A DNA stretch of 64,000 nt from Petrosia ficiformis (lineage: Eukaryota; Porifera; Demospongiae; Haplosclerida; Petrosiidae), in the NCBI GenBank assembly GCA_947044365.1, contig OX345643.1, positions 6,057,501 through 6,121,500 on the forward strand, read 5' to 3'. The position numbers were made by a program, and so were the translations under genes. The notes under the pieces are model-generated. The model searched no databases. It had not been told where the DNA came from and saw only the letters and a list, made by a program, of their open reading frames with translations. This document shows, in pieces, positions 61,612 through 64,000 of this stretch (its first letter is position 1; each line of letters starts with the position of its first letter).

Positions 61612-62779
61612 GGAATCACCTTCTGGTAGCAAAGGTCAATCAAAATCAAAGATATTCCATAAACTCAAGAGAAAGAAGAAAACTAAAAGTAGCAATGAAA
61701 AACAAGAGATTGAAGTTGATGAAGAAATTCATGACAACTCTTCTGAAGATTTATCAACAAGTGAAGGATTTGCTGTCATTACTCCGAATAGTTTAAGCGA
61801 AGCTCAGAGAGAACATAGTCGAAAAAATTTGAAGGAGAGTCGATTCTTGTGGACAAGTCATCGATGTTTGTTAGAAGGACTACAGGGAGTCACACTTCGT
61901 GCTTACACCATCAGCTCAAGGCTCTATCTCTGTGGAGGAGCTACAGCAACCAGTCAGCCTAATACACAGGTGTTTTATTGCCCTACAAAGAACATTACTC
62001 GCTGGACTAAGACTTCTATAGATGCACCTCAGTATTATTATGCTTCAGCGATAGTTAACAGGGAACTTGTCCTTATCGGAGGGGTTAATTCTGTTGATCA
62101 TGTTACTACAAGAAAGCTTTCAACATACGATTCCAGGGAGAAAACATGGGTAGAGATACTCCCTCCTCTACCCACAGCAAGATCTTCTGCTTCGGCTGTA
62201 TCTTGGGGTGATTATTTGTTTGTTGTTGGTGGGATTAATGTATCAGGTAACTTCACTGACGCTGTTGAAATTCTTCATCTTCCTTCACAGCAATGGAGTA
62301 CAGCAATGCCGTTACCACGCCCACTAGCTGGTGCTTCAGTGGTAATTTATCGAAGTCGTCTCTACATATTGGGTGGAGCAACAAAAGACGGTTTGCAAAA
62401 AACTCTCTATTCTGTAGGTATAGATAGATTATTGTCATCAATTAGCCGGATTAATCGACTTACATCCAGTTCAATGGATGTATGGTCACATCATCAAGAC
62501 TCTCCCTACACATTGATGTCTTTATGCCTCTTTAATGGGTACATGCTTGCCTTTGGGGGCAATGAGAGGACTGCCTCTCTCTCTCAGCCAGCAGAATGGG
62601 TATGGGCCTACTTTCCTGATGATGAATTCAATAACTGGACTCTTGTACAAAGGATGCATACCCCACGTAAATTATGTTGTGTCACTCCTCTATCGTCTTC
62701 AGGAATCGTTGTTATTGGAGGTAATCCATATTTCAGTGTACTGGATGTAGCTGATATCACCACACCTTCTCCAAGATGA
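57273..62779 (+). CDS. TKL-type protein kinase with coiled coil and C-terminal kelch propeller
   Basis: Exons: 57273-58214, 58559-58642, 60229-60354, 61613-62779, all phase 0, encoding 772 residues. The kinase domain occupies about residues 15-300: Gly-loop GEGAYG, VAIKK lysine, catalytic loop HRDLSSNNIL, metal-binding DLG in place of DFG, and YMAPEV. These features place it among tyrosine-kinase-like serine/threonine kinases. A heptad-rich coiled coil follows (EQISTLQHDIETTRGELV and SEINRLTRDLTSEQREAQQL), then a basic KLKRKKKTKS segment. Four to five kelch blades complete the protein (LYLCGGA, LVLIGGV, LFVVGGI, LYILGGA, LAFGGN, IVVIGGN), each with a following conserved Trp in most blades. 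Kelch propellers usually bind partner proteins, so substrate recruitment is plausible. No signal peptide or membrane segment is seen. Confidence 0.92.
58245..58345. mobile_element. MITE family 2 fragment in kinase intron 1
   Basis: TTTTAGTTAACTAAAAAGTG followed by TATTGCAGTAGATCTGTAAT matches the centre of family 2. It starts about 30 bp after the exon-1 donor, so the kinase reading frame runs into it before a stop at 58277. Confidence 0.65.
58742..59270. mobile_element. Probable transposon-derived insert in kinase intron 2
   Basis: Compositionally distinct, less AT-rich stretch beginning TTGCCGAGCACCTTAGTGCG. A plus-strand frame (58884-59126) is very rich in Lys/Glu/Arg/Gln (KEEAKTEEKLRGREQKQRDL). 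A minus-strand frame starting MAGKKREFSDLSSCDP overlaps it. Neither joins the kinase exons in phase. No terminal repeats were identified, so mobile origin is only an inference. Confidence 0.35.
60385..60725 (+). repeat. TTACCATTAGTAACCATTAG minisatellite in kinase intron 3
   Basis: About 18 units of 17-20 bp differing at a T/C/A position (CATTTGTTACC, CATTCGTTACC). GGTAAC and GTTACC are reverse complements, so adjacent units can pair. Confidence 0.9.
61137..61381. mobile_element. Small transposon with CAGGGTTTAATC termini
   Basis: Left end CAGGGTTTAATCCAGGGGGG; right end, reverse-complemented, ACAGGGTTTAATCTAGACAT. This is a 13-base inverted repeat plus G-rich sub-terminal tracts (poly-G near 61150, poly-C near 61316). 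CAGGG ends suggest hAT; no 8-bp target duplication can be read in the TA-rich flanks. It lies in kinase intron 3. Confidence 0.7.
61515..61612 (+). repeat. (CT)n(CTAT)n tract at the kinase last-exon acceptor
   Basis: CT dinucleotides, then about 12 CTAT tetramers ending in CTAG at the splice acceptor. This is the same pattern as the acceptor of ABCC exon 5180. Confidence 0.92.
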
Positions 62780-63362
62780 TCTGAACTTTGCACATATTGA
62801 TCACATGATTTGTCATGTGATCTCGTAAAATACATGTATTTTTTGTATGTTTGTTTAATTATGTTTTGTTTGTAAATAATTATATTGCACTCACAATTAA
62901 ATATGGATCACATGATTTGTCATGTGATCTCTTATTTATATAAAATACATATTTTTGTACATGATTTTTATAATAGTAATATTTATGTAATGATTATGGC
63001 TCACATGATTATCACATGTTCATTATGTATATTTTGTACATGTTAATATACTATTTTTATTTGCAAGTCATTCTCAAATAATCATGTCACATGATTTGTC
63101 ATGTGATGGCTGTTTAGTTGTGCATTAAGTTTAATTTATACATACAAATTGTTAAAATGAAATTTTTAAATTGAGTATTTTGTTGTTGAATATAAATTTA
63201 TATCACATAAAATTTAGATACACAAAACACAGTGGACAAAAGCGAGAAATAATAGTAATAAATAAAATTTGGTATAAAAAAATTAGGAGTTATGAAAATT
63301 AATACATAAAAATAATTATGACAATATTTGTGTGAATATGTATAGATTTGTCAGTATGTATA
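62780..63362. other. 3' flank of the kinase gene with repeated hairpins
   Basis: ATCACATGATTTGTCATGTG occurs at about 62801 and 62905, and TCACATGATTTGTCATGTGA at about 63087; a diverged CACATGATTATCACATG lies near 63002. Each is a 7-8-base inverted repeat around a TTTG loop. The remainder is AT-rich with several AATAAA strings near 63250-63265. Confidence 0.75.
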
Positions 63363-63426
63363 TCATCGTCTTGTCGCTAATATTAGTGTAATTTCTTCTT
63401 CGGCATCTTTAACATATTGTCGTACT
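63363..63426 (-). CDS. Possible last exon of an unidentified minus-strand gene
   Basis: An acceptor (GATCTTCAG) before 63426 is followed by a frame reading VRQYVKDAEEEITLILATRR and a stop at 63363-63365. Its helical, charged composition looks coding. Upstream exons were not found before the window end. The distance to the kinase stop (about 580 bp) suits a convergent gene pair. Low confidence. Confidence 0.35.
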
Positions 63427-64000
63427 CTGAAGATCAGAAATGAGTCAATTATATTTTTAAAATGAATAATTAAAACATCAAAATTGATTCATTTATAAAT
63501 ATGAAAATGGGTGTGTCTAATTAATGGGAATTCTAAATAGTTGTGTCTTTAATTAATTGGTCATCCTTTATTACTCTAATTAAATGTTAACAGTAGTTTG
63601 AACTAGCCAGCTTTTTTGTGTAACCATTCGCTACTATAAATAGAAAGTTTAGAAACCATACTAGTAAATATAAAAACCCAACCCTAAGGTAAGTCAGGGG
63701 ATTTCCAGACAAGGAATCCATGGATGTGTTGCAAGACAAGTGATCCTCGTCTGTAACATGATGAGAGTTGCTGCAGACACTTGTCACAGAAAAGAAAGGA
63801 CGCGAGTAGGTGTCCTAAGGTGAGCTTAGCAAGAACGAAAAGCTCACGACGAATAAAAGGGTAAAAGGTTCTGATTTTCAGTACGAATACAAACTGTGAA
63901 AGCTTGAGGACTAAAATATGCAAGCAACAGAATTGCTCTGCACTTAAGCTCTTCTGCTCCAGAAGCAGTAGCAGTTGAAGTGTCCAGAAACCACACCCAT
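63427..64000. other. Terminal stretch without a supported gene
   Basis: AT-rich up to about 63600. Then a less AT-rich region (63680-63960) has overlapping minus-strand frames (with FCDKCLQQLSSC) that I cannot connect to exons or a family. Confidence 0.4.

Noticed and set aside
63587..63923. Minus-strand frames containing FCDKCLQQLSSC as a zinc-finger protein
   Set aside because: Two overlapping frames compete, cysteine spacing fits no known finger, and no splice sites join it to the candidate exon at 63363-63426.

Overview
The window looks like nuclear DNA of an early-branching animal. A marine demosponge such as Amphimedon is the best guess, but this is inferred from gene content and style and not from a database match. 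The evidence is short GT-AG introns, AT-rich spacers, abundant TACATG and TG/CA repeats, many small non-autonomous transposons, metazoan-only genes (an MRTF coactivator with RPEL motifs, DCUN1D3) and a kinase fused to a kelch propeller. No bacterial or organellar features are seen.

Layout. 1-1385 is satellite DNA, probably inside an upstream intron. 1476-11481 (+) is the 3' part of an MRP1-like ABCC transporter in 23 exons, all with consistent splice phase. 11886-16364 (+) is a complete lysosomal alpha-N-acetylglucosaminidase (NAGLU) in four exons. 16.4-29.7 kb is a gene-poor block of satellites with a tandem segmental duplication. It carries minus-strand exon-like cassettes repeated about four times and a decayed hAT transposase. 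30201-31058 (+) is a single-exon DCUN1D3-like gene. 32388-43184 (-) is a seven-coding-exon MRTF/myocardin-related gene with a probable 5' UTR exon near 47.6 kb. Head-to-head with it is syntaxin-8 (47730-51258, +, eight exons). 52608-57022 (-) is a TFIIB/BRF-like transcription factor with about 15 small exons. About 250 bp away and divergent is a TKL-type kinase with kelch repeats (57273-62779, +). A last-exon candidate on the minus strand lies at 63363-63426.

The genes do not form one pathway. They are ordinary housekeeping and signalling genes: transport, heparan sulfate degradation, cullin neddylation, actin-SRF transcription, endosomal fusion, Pol II/III-type initiation and kinase signalling. 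Neighbouring genes are arranged in divergent pairs that probably share promoters.

The least ordinary points are: syntaxin-8 has His where the SNARE ionic-layer Gln is expected; the duplicated satellite block has nearly unchanged exon-like cassettes; NAGLU introns contain tandem copies of their own 5' splice site; several MITE families have readable terminal inverted repeats and target duplications; and the kinase gene is followed by repeated hairpins containing TCATGTGA.
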